Source: Liquorilactobacillus satsumensis DSM 16230 = JCM 12392 (GTDB lineage Bacteria; Bacillota; Bacilli; Lactobacillales; Lactobacillaceae). From it: a stretch of 39,677 nt of DNA. Where the stretch lies: positions 159,096 through 198,772 of the forward strand of contig NZ_AZFQ01000055.1 of NCBI RefSeq assembly GCF_001435195.1, read 5' to 3'. Both the position numbers and the translations under genes were made by a program. A model generated the notes under the pieces. The model saw only the letters and a list, made by a program, of their open reading frames with translations. It was not told where the DNA came from and did no database searches. The first letter of the stretch is position 1, and the number at the start of each line of letters is the position of its first letter. This document shows, piece by piece, positions 6,682-15,014 of the stretch.

Positions 6682-7278
6682 ATGAGGGAAAAAATAAAGT
6701 ATAAAAAACAAACAACTATCCGATTTACTAAATTAAAAGCGGCCGTAAGCGCTGGACTTGTGTCGGGGACACTTCTTGCTTTCTCGGGGGTGGTTAATGC
6801 TGACACAAATTGGACTGCTAATTCACCGCAACAAATTGCAAATCAAATTACCAACACACAACAAATGTATACGATCCGTGCAGGTGATACCTTATGGGGA
6901 ATTTCGACAGCACTCAAGACCAAAGGCACAAGCATTAGTGTAGCTCAATTGGCGGCGCTCAATCATATTCCGAATGAGAATTTAATTTACACTGGGAATT
7001 CGCTTAAATTCGCTGGTAAAACTATTATGCTGCCGCAACAATCTGTGGCACCAACGACCAATCAAACGGATAAGTCAGCTTTGGAGGCTAAATTAAAAGT
7101 AGCTAATGAATACCTTTATACTAATGGCATATATACTGAACAATCACTTGATAATTTGAGAAATGCCGTTTATCGCGGTAACGGGGTCATTAAAGCGGCT
7201 AATCCGACCCAGCAAGATGTTGATGCGGCGATTGCCAAGATTGAGCAAGGAATTAATAATTTACAAAAAATTCAGTAA
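6682..7278 (+). CDS. secreted LysM and FIVAR domain protein
   Basis: This is an exported cell-wall-binding protein. It has a basic N-terminus, then a hydrophobic core (LKAAVSAGLVSGTLLAFSGVV) and a probable signal peptidase site after VNA. The LysM domain begins at MYTIRAGDTLWGIS (about residue 62) and ends near KTIMLP. A three-helix FIVAR-like domain (about 133-195) contains AKLKVANEYL, YTEQSLDNLRNAV and DVDAAIAKIEQGINNL. LysM binds peptidoglycan; FIVAR modules are common in extracellular adhesins. ATG 6682 has GGGGGT 8 nt upstream. ATG 6658, with AAGGAAG 12 nt upstream, is the alternative and adds eight residues. There is no catalytic domain, so it is probably structural or adhesive. The stop is followed by CAGTAA/TTACTG and then by repeat copy 3. 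Confidence 0.85.
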   Translation: MREKIKYKKQTTIRFTKLKAAVSAGLVSGTLLAFSGVVNADTNWTANSPQQIANQITNTQQMYTIRAGDTLWGISTALKTKGTSISVAQLAALNHIPNENLIYTGNSLKFAGKTIMLPQQSVAPTTNQTDKSALEAKLKVANEYLYTNGIYTEQSLDNLRNAVYRGNGVIKAANPTQQDVDAAIAKIEQGINNLQKIQ

Positions 7279-7372
7279 AATTACTGATTGAGACCAACTG
7301 TAGGCAAAAGTAGCGGAAGTTTAAAATAGTGACCATTTTTGCTACGCCATCATAGATGAATCAAAGTGAACA

Positions 7373-7541
7373 GGGGCTGTGACAAAATTTAACTTTTGTC
7401 ACAGCCCCGCTTTTATTCTGGATAAACGTGTTCCATAAGTCAAAATTCTCCGTCTAACTTCGAATTACTCATAGCAAAGTACTCGCTATGTTCGTAATTT
7501 CGAGTTAGCACTCTAATTTTCCCGACTTATGTCACACTCTC
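7373..7541 (+). repeat. interspersed hairpin repeat, copy 3 (long form)
   Basis: The stem is perfect: GGGGCTGTGACAAAA (7373-7387) with TTTTGTCACAGCCCC (7394-7408), then GCTTTTATT. The tail matches copies 1 and 2 but carries 40 extra nt between CGAATTA and GCACTC. These contain the nested hairpin CATAGC...GCTATG flanked by GAATTAC and GTAATTTC. The rest of 7279-7637 holds no gene. Confidence 0.85.
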
Positions 7542-7637
7542 GTCCTTTTTGTTTTGTGTTTATATTTAAAGAAATAAGTAATTGCGATTGAGACTAATGC
7601 TTAGTTCGCAAGTATGCTTTGTCAAACCTGCCGCAAT

Positions 7638-8240
7638 TTAACGTAAAACTCTGAATTGTTCGTTCTTAGATAATTTTTCTTTAGCAGGAGCTTCTTCCTC
7701 AATTGAACCAAAGTCCAGTTGTGCACGGAGCTTCCAATTAGCAGGGAACTGAAAGGCTTCTTTAACTAAATCGTCAATAATGGGGTTGTAATGCTGCAGA
7801 TTGGCGCCAATTCCATTTTCTGCTAAAGCCACCCAAGTATTCGCCTGAACAGAACCAAGTGCTTGTTCTGACCAATCTTTGAAGTTCGCCGCGTAGAGCG
7901 GAATATCTTTTTCCAACTGAGCAACTTGATCAGTATCAATGAAGAATAAGATCGTCCCAAAAGCTGCCTTAAAGCTGGAAATTTTGGCGACTGTGTTTTT
8001 GTAGGCTTCTTCATTTGGAACTTCGCTCTTTAAACGTTTAATCACAATTTCCCAGAATTGATCGTGTTTTTCGCCAAAGAGAAAAGCAGCACGTGTCGTA
8101 ACTACATTGAAAGAGTGCGGCGTTGCTTGCACTGTATCTTCCACCAGTTGGACAATTTCAGCTTGGCTGAATTTTACATCTTTACCTAAGGCGTATACTG
8201 AATGACGTTTTTCTAACAAATCTAAAAGCTTAGTTTCCAT
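7638..8240 (-). CDS. nitroreductase-family FMN oxidoreductase
   Basis: This is a predicted NAD(P)H-dependent flavin oxidoreductase of 200 aa. The family is indicated by LLDLLEKRHSVYALGKDV at the start (R-S-R-like entry strand), VVEDTVQATPHSFNVVTTRAAFLFGEKHDQFW, and the C-terminal SVQANTWVALAENGIGANLQHYNP, where the FMN-binding N-G-GANLQ element of YdgI/YodC-like enzymes sits. The physiological substrate is unknown. The frame could start at GTG 8252, but that codon overlaps the ribosome binding site (AGGAGTG), so ATG 8240 is chosen. The gene is monocistronic, with its own promoter at 8274-8302. Confidence 0.88.
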   Translation of the reverse strand: METKLLDLLEKRHSVYALGKDVKFSQAEIVQLVEDTVQATPHSFNVVTTRAAFLFGEKHDQFWEIVIKRLKSEVPNEEAYKNTVAKISSFKAAFGTILFFIDTDQVAQLEKDIPLYAANFKDWSEQALGSVQANTWVALAENGIGANLQHYNPIIDDLVKEAFQFPANWKLRAQLDFGSIEEEAPAKEKLSKNEQFRVLR

Positions 8241-8273
8241 GTTTTTGAACACTCCTATCTTGTGAATGTTGTC

Positions 8274-8302
8274 ATTATATCAACTTATTTTTAGTAAGTA
8301 AA
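8274..8302 (-). promoter_or_regulatory. promoter of the nitroreductase gene
   Basis: On the minus strand TTTACT (8297-8302) and a perfect TATAAT (8274-8279) are separated by 17 nt, about 35 nt before the start codon. Confidence 0.7.
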
Positions 8303-8451
8303 GCTTGAATGGCAAATTTTTACAGAATTTAATTGAGTTCGCAAAGTCACTAATTTACCGGAATACATAACTATCTAAAATGAATCGCACTATGTATAAC
8401 TAATATGTAACAGAGTCAGGAATTCAAAATTGATATCTAGAACTTCCATAA

Positions 8452-8499
8452 TAAAGTGCACTTTAAAGTCGTTGTAAACGTTTTATAGTAAGATATACT
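8452..8499 (+). promoter_or_regulatory. promoter region of PTS module 1 with palindrome and cre-like site
   Basis: TAAAGTGCACTTTA at 8452-8465 is a perfect 14-bp palindrome just upstream of the -35, where an activator would bind. TTGTAA (8472-8477) and TATACT (8494-8499) with 16 nt between form the promoter. TGTAAACGTTTTAT at 8473-8486 matches the cre consensus TGWAARCGYTWNCW at all but one position, suggesting CcpA catabolite repression. Confidence 0.6.
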
Positions 8500-8534
8500 C
8501 ATAATTAAGGTTGCATTGGAAGGATGTGAACAAG

Positions 8535-10472
8535 ATGATTAATCTAACCAAAAGACAATTGTCATTGATTAGAGTTCTACTGACCGTAAAGCAAACAACG
8601 GCTGGAAAACTAGCAAAACAACTGTCAGTCTCTTCTAAAACTATTTATAATGACTTGAAAATTTTGCAGCCGATCTTAGCGGAACAACTTATTTCAATTC
8701 ATATTCAACCACGAAGAGGCATTTCGTTGACTGGATCAGTTGGAAATTATCAAAGAGTATTAAAAAAGCTTTCACAAAAATATACAATTCCCGATAGTGA
8801 TCTTGATCGTCAAATGTATATTCTAGTTAAGCTTCTCCAGAACAATAGATTTTTTACATTGGAATATTTTTCAGAGCGATTGTTTATTGGAACAAAGACA
8901 ATTGAAAGGAATTTAAAACAGCTAGATATTTTTTTAAAAGAAACTGGAGTGCGAATTGAAAGACATCCTAAAAAAGGAATAATCTTGATAGCGACTGAAA
9001 AGCAAAAAAGGAAAATGCTTTATAAAATATTGAATCTTCAATGGGGTGGTCACTGGTCTGTTGATGAACGGAAGACGCAACCAACTATTAATTATCAAGG
9101 AACATTAAATAATTCTTTTTTATCACAGGAAATTGTACAGCATCTTATTAAAATTGTTGATGATTTTTCAAAAGAAAAAAGAATTTCTTTTACGGATTAT
9201 GCATTTCAATCCTTAGTAATTCATTTGGCAATTGCAGTTCAAAGAATTAGAGATGGAAATTCAATTATAAATACCAAGTCAATTTCTGAAAAAAAGATAG
9301 AAAATCAACTTAATAATGCACGTTACCTTGCAAGAATGATTGAGCAAAAGTTTAAATTAATTATTCCATCAGAAGAAATTGGATATATTCAAATCCATTT
9401 AATCGCTTCAAGTCCAAATAAACTAAATATTCAAATTACAGATCAGAAATTTGTTAATACTTTAAAGGAAATCTTATCAGTATTTGGATATGATCATGAA
9501 TTATTAGTTGGTTTAAGTGTACATCTTTTTTCGGCGTTTAATCGCTTGAAGGCAGGAGCAACTATTACTAACCCATATACTCTAAGTATAAAAGAAAACT
9601 ATACACGTGCTTTTGATGCTGGGATAGAAATTGCTAAATATTACAAATTGAAAAATTCAATTGAAATGAATGATGATGAAATTGCCTATCTTGCCCTTCA
9701 TCTTGAGGCCTACTTAGAGAGAATGCGTGCTGAATCACAGCAACTAGACATTGTTCTTGTATGTAGTACAGGATTGGGGTCTGCACAGTTACTTGCAGCT
9801 AAAATTAGGAAAGAATTTCCTGATTTAAAGATTAATGGAATTTGGTCAGTGAATGATTTACGCGAAAAATCATTGGCAGGGATTGATCTAGTAATTAGCA
9901 CAATTGAAATTAATATTGAAGGGATACGAACCATTCAAGTGTCACCAATTCTAAGAAGAGAAGAAATAGAGGGTATAAAAAACACTATTAAGAATTCGCA
10001 TATAAGTAGGCAATCACAACAGCACGGTCTAGATAAATTAATCCAAAAAAAATTAGTTTTCACAGATATTGCAATTACAGACTTTATTGAGTTAATCAAA
10101 TGGATGAGTCATCAATTGTATTTAATGGGCTATGCAAAAAAAGGCATAGCAGAAAGTGCCATCAAGCGTGAGCAACTTTCGAAAACTAGTTTTAAAGATT
10201 ATGCGGTACCACACGCACAACCCGAGTTCATTATGAAACCTGTAGTTGCAGTTTGTATATTAAGGCAGCCCATTGAATGGGGAGCAAATCTTGTTTCTAT
10301 AGTTTTCTTTTTTGGAATGACAGATACGCTTAGTCAGAAAGAAATTGATCCCATTTTTGATGATTTTTATAAAATTGTGAATAGTCAGCGTAGTCTTGAT
10401 TCATTAATCAAAGCAAAAACAAACCACGACTTATTTATTAGATTAATAGGGGAGATTGAAAATGACAATTAA
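8535..10472 (+). CDS. PTS-controlled transcriptional activator (HTH-PRD-PRD-EIIB-EIIA), module 1
   Basis: This is a MtlR/ManR/LicR-type regulator of 645 aa. An HTH_11 domain lies at about residues 5-50 (GKLAKQLSVSSKTIYNDLK) and a second HTH at about 105-150 (FSERLFIGTKTIERNLKQLD). PRD1 (about 190-290) and PRD2 (about 295-400) keep their histidines in VIHLAIAVQRI, IQIHLIAS, LSVHLFSAFNRL and LALHLEAYLERM. The EIIB-like domain has VCSTGLGSAQLL with Cys410 and the EIIA-like domain has YAVPHAQPE with His560. All phosphorylation sites are therefore present, and activity should follow HPr and EIIB phosphorylation. The frame opens at TTG 8511; ATG 8535 is preferred, with GGAAGG 11 nt upstream. It heads an operon and overlaps EIIA by 11 nt. 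It is paralogous to the gene at 33024. Confidence 0.9.
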   Translation: MINLTKRQLSLIRVLLTVKQTTAGKLAKQLSVSSKTIYNDLKILQPILAEQLISIHIQPRRGISLTGSVGNYQRVLKKLSQKYTIPDSDLDRQMYILVKLLQNNRFFTLEYFSERLFIGTKTIERNLKQLDIFLKETGVRIERHPKKGIILIATEKQKRKMLYKILNLQWGGHWSVDERKTQPTINYQGTLNNSFLSQEIVQHLIKIVDDFSKEKRISFTDYAFQSLVIHLAIAVQRIRDGNSIINTKSISEKKIENQLNNARYLARMIEQKFKLIIPSEEIGYIQIHLIASSPNKLNIQITDQKFVNTLKEILSVFGYDHELLVGLSVHLFSAFNRLKAGATITNPYTLSIKENYTRAFDAGIEIAKYYKLKNSIEMNDDEIAYLALHLEAYLERMRAESQQLDIVLVCSTGLGSAQLLAAKIRKEFPDLKINGIWSVNDLREKSLAGIDLVISTIEINIEGIRTIQVSPILRREEIEGIKNTIKNSHISRQSQQHGLDKLIQKKLVFTDIAITDFIELIKWMSHQLYLMGYAKKGIAESAIKREQLSKTSFKDYAVPHAQPEFIMKPVVAVCILRQPIEWGANLVSIVFFFGMTDTLSQKEIDPIFDDFYKIVNSQRSLDSLIKAKTNHDLFIRLIGEIENDN

Positions 10473-10914
10473 AATAGTGGATCCATTATTAGTCAGACTT
10501 AATTTGAATGTTTCTAGTAGAGAAGAGGTGATTGAAGAACTTGCTGCTCTTTATTATGAAAAAGGAATTGTAACAAATAAACAGAAATATATTGCAGCCG
10601 TTAATCAAAGAGAAAGTGATGGCACGACGGGAATCGGAGACGGGATTGCGATTCCGCACGGAAAGTCGAGCGTAGTATCGAAAGCTGCTGTGGCGGTAGC
10701 AAGTACAGCTAATCCGATTGACTGGAATGCTTTGGATGATAAGCCAGTCAAGTACATTTTTCTATTAGCAGTTCCAGAAAAAAGTGATAACACTCATTTA
10801 GAGCTACTTTCTGAACTAGCTGGGACTTTAATGGACGACGATGTACGTGAAAAATTAAAAAAAGTTACAAATGTATTAGATCTAGAGAAAATCTTTGAAA
10901 GTGAGGTAAAGTAA
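10462..10914 (+). CDS. PTS fructose-family EIIA component, module 1
   Basis: This cytoplasmic phosphocarrier (150 aa) accepts phosphate from HPr and passes it to EIIB. DGIAIPHGKS contains the active-site His66. The fold markers REEVIEELAALYYEKGIV and HLELLSELAGTLMDD fit the PTS EIIA type-2 (fructose/mannitol) family. The frame is open from TTG 10456, but AGGGGAG lies 7 nt before ATG 10462, which sets the start inside the end of the regulator gene. EIIB follows after 1 nt. In the E. coli mannosylglycerate PTS the A, B and C domains are fused in MngA; here they are three separate genes. Confidence 0.92.
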   Translation: MTIKIVDPLLVRLNLNVSSREEVIEELAALYYEKGIVTNKQKYIAAVNQRESDGTTGIGDGIAIPHGKSSVVSKAAVAVASTANPIDWNALDDKPVKYIFLLAVPEKSDNTHLELLSELAGTLMDDDVREKLKKVTNVLDLEKIFESEVK

Positions 10915-10915
10915 A

Positions 10916-11236
10916 ATGACTAGAAAATTAATTGCAATTACAGCTTGTGCAACAGGAGTGGCACATACTTACATGGCCGAAAAGGCACTGATAAAAGGTG
11001 CAAAAAAAGAAGGGGTTTTGATTAAGGTTGAGACCCAGGGAGCAACAGGAATTGGACATCGTTTGACTACTCGAGATGTTGAGATAGCAGAAGCCGTTAT
11101 TTTTGCAACGGATACTAAGGTAAGGGACAGCGAACGTTTTAAGGGACAATTGATATTACAAGTAAATGTAAGCGCTCCAATTAAAGATGCACAAAAGGTG
11201 ATTGAGGATGCTTTAAAATTAGCTGACAAAAAATGA
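10916..11236 (+). CDS. PTS fructose-family EIIB component, module 1
   Basis: This is the phosphoryl carrier between EIIA and the sugar (106 aa). The active-site loop is ITACATGVAHTYMAEKAL with Cys11, the signature of the fructose-specific EIIB family. The rest (VETQGATGIGHRLTTRDVEIAEAVIFATD) matches the Rossmann-like fold of that family, and the length is normal for a stand-alone domain. GAGGT precedes ATG 10916. The stop overlaps the first in-frame ATG of the EIIC frame, so translation of the three PTS genes is tightly coupled. Confidence 0.93.
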   Translation: MTRKLIAITACATGVAHTYMAEKALIKGAKKEGVLIKVETQGATGIGHRLTTRDVEIAEAVIFATDTKVRDSERFKGQLILQVNVSAPIKDAQKVIEDALKLADKK

Positions 11237-11250
11237 AGGGGTTGGAAGTT

Positions 11251-12369
11251 ATGACGCTGAAAAAAATCGGCAAAGAATTAGAACAGCATATTATGACAGG
11301 AATATCTTATATGATTCCAATTGTAATTGCTGGAGCTGTTCTGATGGCAATCAGTCGTGTAGGCGCTTCTTTCTATGGAATTTCAGATATATGGGAAAGT
11401 AAGTGGGCTGATAGTGCAAATCTAATTATTCGCTTTTTAAATACAGATGACGGTTGGGGTGGTATGGCACTTGATTTAATGTTTCCAATCATTTCGGCTT
11501 ATATCTCGTATTCTATTTCTGACAAGGGAGGGATAGCACCTGGAATTATTGGTGGTATGTTAGTAGCTAATATGAATGCTGGTTTTTTGGGTGCGCTAGC
11601 TTCAGGTTTGATTGCGGGCTATACCGTTAAGTTATTAACTGACAACATTCGGTTACCACAAGCTGCAAAATCTGTATTACCAGTGTTCATAGTTCCCGTT
11701 GTAGGAACTTTTATTACATTGTTTTTAATTCAATATGTGATTGGAGTCCCATTTGCAAGCATTAATACAGGGCTAGCTGCTTGGTTAAAAGGTTTAACAG
11801 GAACAAATAAAGTTTTATTAGCAGCAATTGTTGGTGGAATGGTTGGTTTTGATCTTGGAGGTCCAGTAAATAAAGCTGCTGTAACAACAGCTATGGCACT
11901 TCTTACTAGTGGTGTTTATGATCCCAATACAGCAGCTCAGGTTGCCATTATTATTCCACCTTTGGGTTTAGGGTTAGCAACTATTATAAATAAGCGAAAA
12001 TTTAATCACGATTTGCAAGAAGCTGGCAACGCTTCTTTAGTAATGGGTTTGATTGGAGTTAGTGAGGGAGCAATTCCGTTTGCTGTAGAATCACCGTTAA
12101 AAGTTATTCCTGCAAATGTGATTGGATCTGCAATTGGCAGTGCATTGGCAGTTGGCCTAGGCGCAGTAAATCACGCACCAATTTCAGGCTTTTATGGATG
12201 GCTAGCTGTTGAAAAATGGTGGTTTTATCTGATTGGAGTCGCAGTTGGTACATTAATAGTTACTGCCTTAACACTGCTGTTAAGAAAAGAACAACCAATG
12301 GAAGATAAAGCTATTGAAGAAGAAAGCGACGAGGGTGATTATTTTACGGAAGACGAATGGGAGAGCTAG
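11251..12369 (+). CDS. PTS fructose-family EIIC permease, module 1
   Basis: This is the membrane channel that translocates the sugar during phosphorylation (372 aa, about 8-10 membrane segments). HIMTGISYMIPIVIAGAVLMA at the start, GFDLGGPVNKAA in the middle and GVSEGAIPFAVESPLKVIPANVIG near the C-terminus are the conserved blocks of FruA/MngA-type EIIC. The C-terminus is a short acidic tail (EEESDEGDYFTEDEWES). The frame can start at ATG 11233, overlapping EIIB, but AAGGGG at 11236-11241 favours ATG 11251 with 9-nt spacing. The mannosidase gene starts 3 nt after the stop. An alpha-mannoside substrate is inferred from that neighbour. The protein is paralogous to 35789-36886. Confidence 0.92.
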   Translation: MTLKKIGKELEQHIMTGISYMIPIVIAGAVLMAISRVGASFYGISDIWESKWADSANLIIRFLNTDDGWGGMALDLMFPIISAYISYSISDKGGIAPGIIGGMLVANMNAGFLGALASGLIAGYTVKLLTDNIRLPQAAKSVLPVFIVPVVGTFITLFLIQYVIGVPFASINTGLAAWLKGLTGTNKVLLAAIVGGMVGFDLGGPVNKAAVTTAMALLTSGVYDPNTAAQVAIIIPPLGLGLATIINKRKFNHDLQEAGNASLVMGLIGVSEGAIPFAVESPLKVIPANVIGSAIGSALAVGLGAVNHAPISGFYGWLAVEKWWFYLIGVAVGTLIVTALTLLLRKEQPMEDKAIEEESDEGDYFTEDEWES

Positions 12370-12372
12370 ATT

Positions 12373-15009
12373 ATGAAAAGTGCTGAAGAAAGAAAGAAAA
12401 TTACGGTTCATCTAGTAAATCATACGCATTGGGATCGAGAGTGGTATTTTTCTGATCAAGATTCTTTAGTATTGAGCGACCTGCTATTTTCAAATATTAT
12501 TTTAGAACTAGAAAAGCAACCGCAGGTAAATTTTGTACTTGATGGTCAACTTTCAGTTTTAGATGAATATCTCGAATTGCATCCGGAAAATTTTACACGA
12601 ATTAGAAGATTAGTTGAGAAGGGTCAATTGCAAATTGGTCCATGGTATACACAGCCAGATACATTACATTTAAATGGAGAGTCACTGTTACGTAACGGAA
12701 TCATTGGAAATAAAAAGGCTCAAAAATATGGACAATCGCTGAAGGTTGGTTATTTACCCGATACTTTTGGGTTTAATTGCCAATTACCAGTTATTTTCAA
12801 TGAATTGGAGATGAATAGCTTTGTATTTTGGCGTGGGCTTGACCCAGATAAGACAAAATCTTTTTATTTTAGATGGCGTAGTCTTGGAGGAAATAGAGTT
12901 GTAACAGCAATTAATATGCCCCAAGGGTATGGGACAGGGATGCTTTTGCAGCCAAATAAAGCATATATTAAGGGTAGATTGGATCCAGCTGTTAAGTTCA
13001 TTGAAGACCAACTTATTAATAACGTGACAGATGTTGTAATTCCTGTTGGAAATGATCAACTTGGTTTGACAAGTGATTTAGAAAGAAAAGTTAAACAAAT
13101 TAATGAACTTGGCGAATATAAGTATATTATCAGTGATTTTCCAAACTTTATTGCACGAACTAATGAAAATACTTTAAGAGAATATGTTGGAGAATTTTTA
13201 GATCCTGTTTTTGCCAGAATTCATCGTAGTTGTGGTTCGAGTAGAATGGACATAAAAATCGCTGCAGCAACTTTAGAAAACCTGTTGCTGTATCAAGTTG
13301 AACCATTAATGGTGATTGGAAAAAAATGTGGAATTAACTTAAGTAATGAGCTATTAACTAAATCTTGGGAAAAGCTACTTGAGAGTCAGGCACATGATAG
13401 TTTGGCAGGTAGCATCGTAGATTCAGTGGCCACAGATATACTCCATCGCTTAAAGGAAGGAACTCAGTTGGCTCAAGGAATCATCAATACAATTCAGCGG
13501 CTTATTAGTGTTAATTTAAAGTTGAATGGACATCAAATCTTATTGACTAACCCACTTCCACAAAAAAGAACTGAATATTATGAAGTACGAGTAATTACTA
13601 ATGCTAAAAATATTTTTTTTGAAGATGTAGAAGATATGGTTTTGCTGAAGCAAGAATTTATCCCTCCTAGAGAGAATATATTAAAACAGACTTCTGCTGG
13701 GCAGGAATATGTAACGGAACCTGGCTATTACATTAGTAATTATCTTGTCAAGACAGCTTTACTAGGATTAGGATATAAAGTTATATCTTTTTACAAAAAG
13801 GAAAGTAGACAAGCACTTTCTTGGAATTTTCAAGAAAGTGCAGAGATTAAAGGTGCTACAGTAAAAATTTGGTTTAGTAATGGTCATCTTTATTTAACTA
13901 GAGAAAGTGAGACTATTTCTGATTTTCTGACTTTACAAGACTGCGGCAATGAAGGTGACACTTACGATTTTTCTCCTTTAAAAGATGATCCTCCAATTAC
14001 ACTTTACTTTGATCAAGCGACTGTGCATACGCAAGGAGCTTTTCAGAAAATGGTGTTGTGTGGGGAAACAAAACTGCCGCTTAATTTAACTGAACGACAG
14101 CAAAATAAATATACACACATGTTTAAATATGCAATTGAAATTCAATGTAATGGGACAGACCAGTTAAAAATTAAGTTGCACTTTAAGAACAATATCGACA
14201 GTCATCAACTGACGTTGGCTATTAATACTGGTATTCAAGGAGAAGTCATTGCAGCAGTTCCCTTTGGATTTTTAAAGCGTGAACAGATAAAGATTCCGAC
14301 TAACTGGAAAGAAAAATATGCTGAGAAACCAATAAATTATTGGCCTTTAGATGGAAATATTACAATTTCGGACGCTTCCAAAAGTTTAACTGTTTTTACA
14401 TCTGAAATAAAAGAATATCGGCAAGAAAATGAGAGATTGTTATTAACTTTGTTAGCGACAACGAATCAATTAGGCAAACCCGATCTTGTTAATCGACCAG
14501 GCAGAGCTTCTGGAGATACAACTAATGTTGGACATCCTTTGATTCCAACACCACAGGCTCAGTTAAAGCAAAGTTTTGAGTTTAATTTTGAGATTGACTT
14601 TAGTGAGTACTTCAAAGAATTGGAAATAGCTTTAAAACAAAACAAACTTAACTTCAAAACGGATTGTTATCAAAAACAAGAACTAAATTTATTTTATCAA
14701 CGCCTTGATAATAAATTACAAGATAACTTGGCACCGCAACAACAGCTGCTGAAAGAAAAAGAGTGTTTTTGTTTACCAAAGAACCTAGTTATTAGTGCAT
14801 GTTATCCTTGCTACAGTGGTGATGATCAAATTATTCTACGCATTTCTAATCCTACTAAACAGCGAATTGAATTCAAATTACCTCTGGGAGCAAGTGTAGT
14901 AGACGCCCTGGAAAATGAGCGTAAGTATGATGGTTCTATTGAAAAATATGACGTACTTACGCTGAAAATTGATCTGCATAAAAACCACAAATTTTTTAGA
15001 AACGAGTAA
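12373..15009 (+). CDS. GH38 alpha-mannosidase, module 1 (MngB-like)
   Basis: This intracellular retaining alpha-mannosidase has 878 aa; E. coli MngB is about the same size. The catalytic domain begins with VNHTHWDREW, in which His19 and Asp21 are metal ligands. GYLPDTFGF carries the nucleophile Asp130 and SQAHDSLAGS the metal ligand His341. The C-terminal beta domains include GNEGDTYDFSPL and RPGRASGDTTNVGHPL. There is no signal peptide, so it acts on a substrate delivered by the PTS, probably already phosphorylated on the mannose. The gene lies 3 nt after EIIC and 5 nt before a GRP transporter. It is paralogous to 36952-39573 with the same motifs throughout. The exact aglycone (glycerate, glucose or mannose) cannot be told from sequence. 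Confidence 0.92.
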   Translation: MKSAEERKKITVHLVNHTHWDREWYFSDQDSLVLSDLLFSNIILELEKQPQVNFVLDGQLSVLDEYLELHPENFTRIRRLVEKGQLQIGPWYTQPDTLHLNGESLLRNGIIGNKKAQKYGQSLKVGYLPDTFGFNCQLPVIFNELEMNSFVFWRGLDPDKTKSFYFRWRSLGGNRVVTAINMPQGYGTGMLLQPNKAYIKGRLDPAVKFIEDQLINNVTDVVIPVGNDQLGLTSDLERKVKQINELGEYKYIISDFPNFIARTNENTLREYVGEFLDPVFARIHRSCGSSRMDIKIAAATLENLLLYQVEPLMVIGKKCGINLSNELLTKSWEKLLESQAHDSLAGSIVDSVATDILHRLKEGTQLAQGIINTIQRLISVNLKLNGHQILLTNPLPQKRTEYYEVRVITNAKNIFFEDVEDMVLLKQEFIPPRENILKQTSAGQEYVTEPGYYISNYLVKTALLGLGYKVISFYKKESRQALSWNFQESAEIKGATVKIWFSNGHLYLTRESETISDFLTLQDCGNEGDTYDFSPLKDDPPITLYFDQATVHTQGAFQKMVLCGETKLPLNLTERQQNKYTHMFKYAIEIQCNGTDQLKIKLHFKNNIDSHQLTLAINTGIQGEVIAAVPFGFLKREQIKIPTNWKEKYAEKPINYWPLDGNITISDASKSLTVFTSEIKEYRQENERLLLTLLATTNQLGKPDLVNRPGRASGDTTNVGHPLIPTPQAQLKQSFEFNFEIDFSEYFKELEIALKQNKLNFKTDCYQKQELNLFYQRLDNKLQDNLAPQQQLLKEKECFCLPKNLVISACYPCYSGDDQIILRISNPTKQRIEFKLPLGASVVDALENERKYDGSIEKYDVLTLKIDLHKNHKFFRNE

Positions 15010-15014
15010 AACAA

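Noticed and set aside
8241-8534. Search for a BglG-type RNA antiterminator hairpin ahead of the PRD regulator
   Set aside because: No RAT-like stem and terminator pair is visible, and the regulator has N-terminal HTH domains rather than an RNA-binding CAT domain.
10969-11229. Minus-strand ORFs across the EIIB gene
   Set aside because: EIIB is certain from its active-site Cys loop; the antisense frames have no ribosome binding site.
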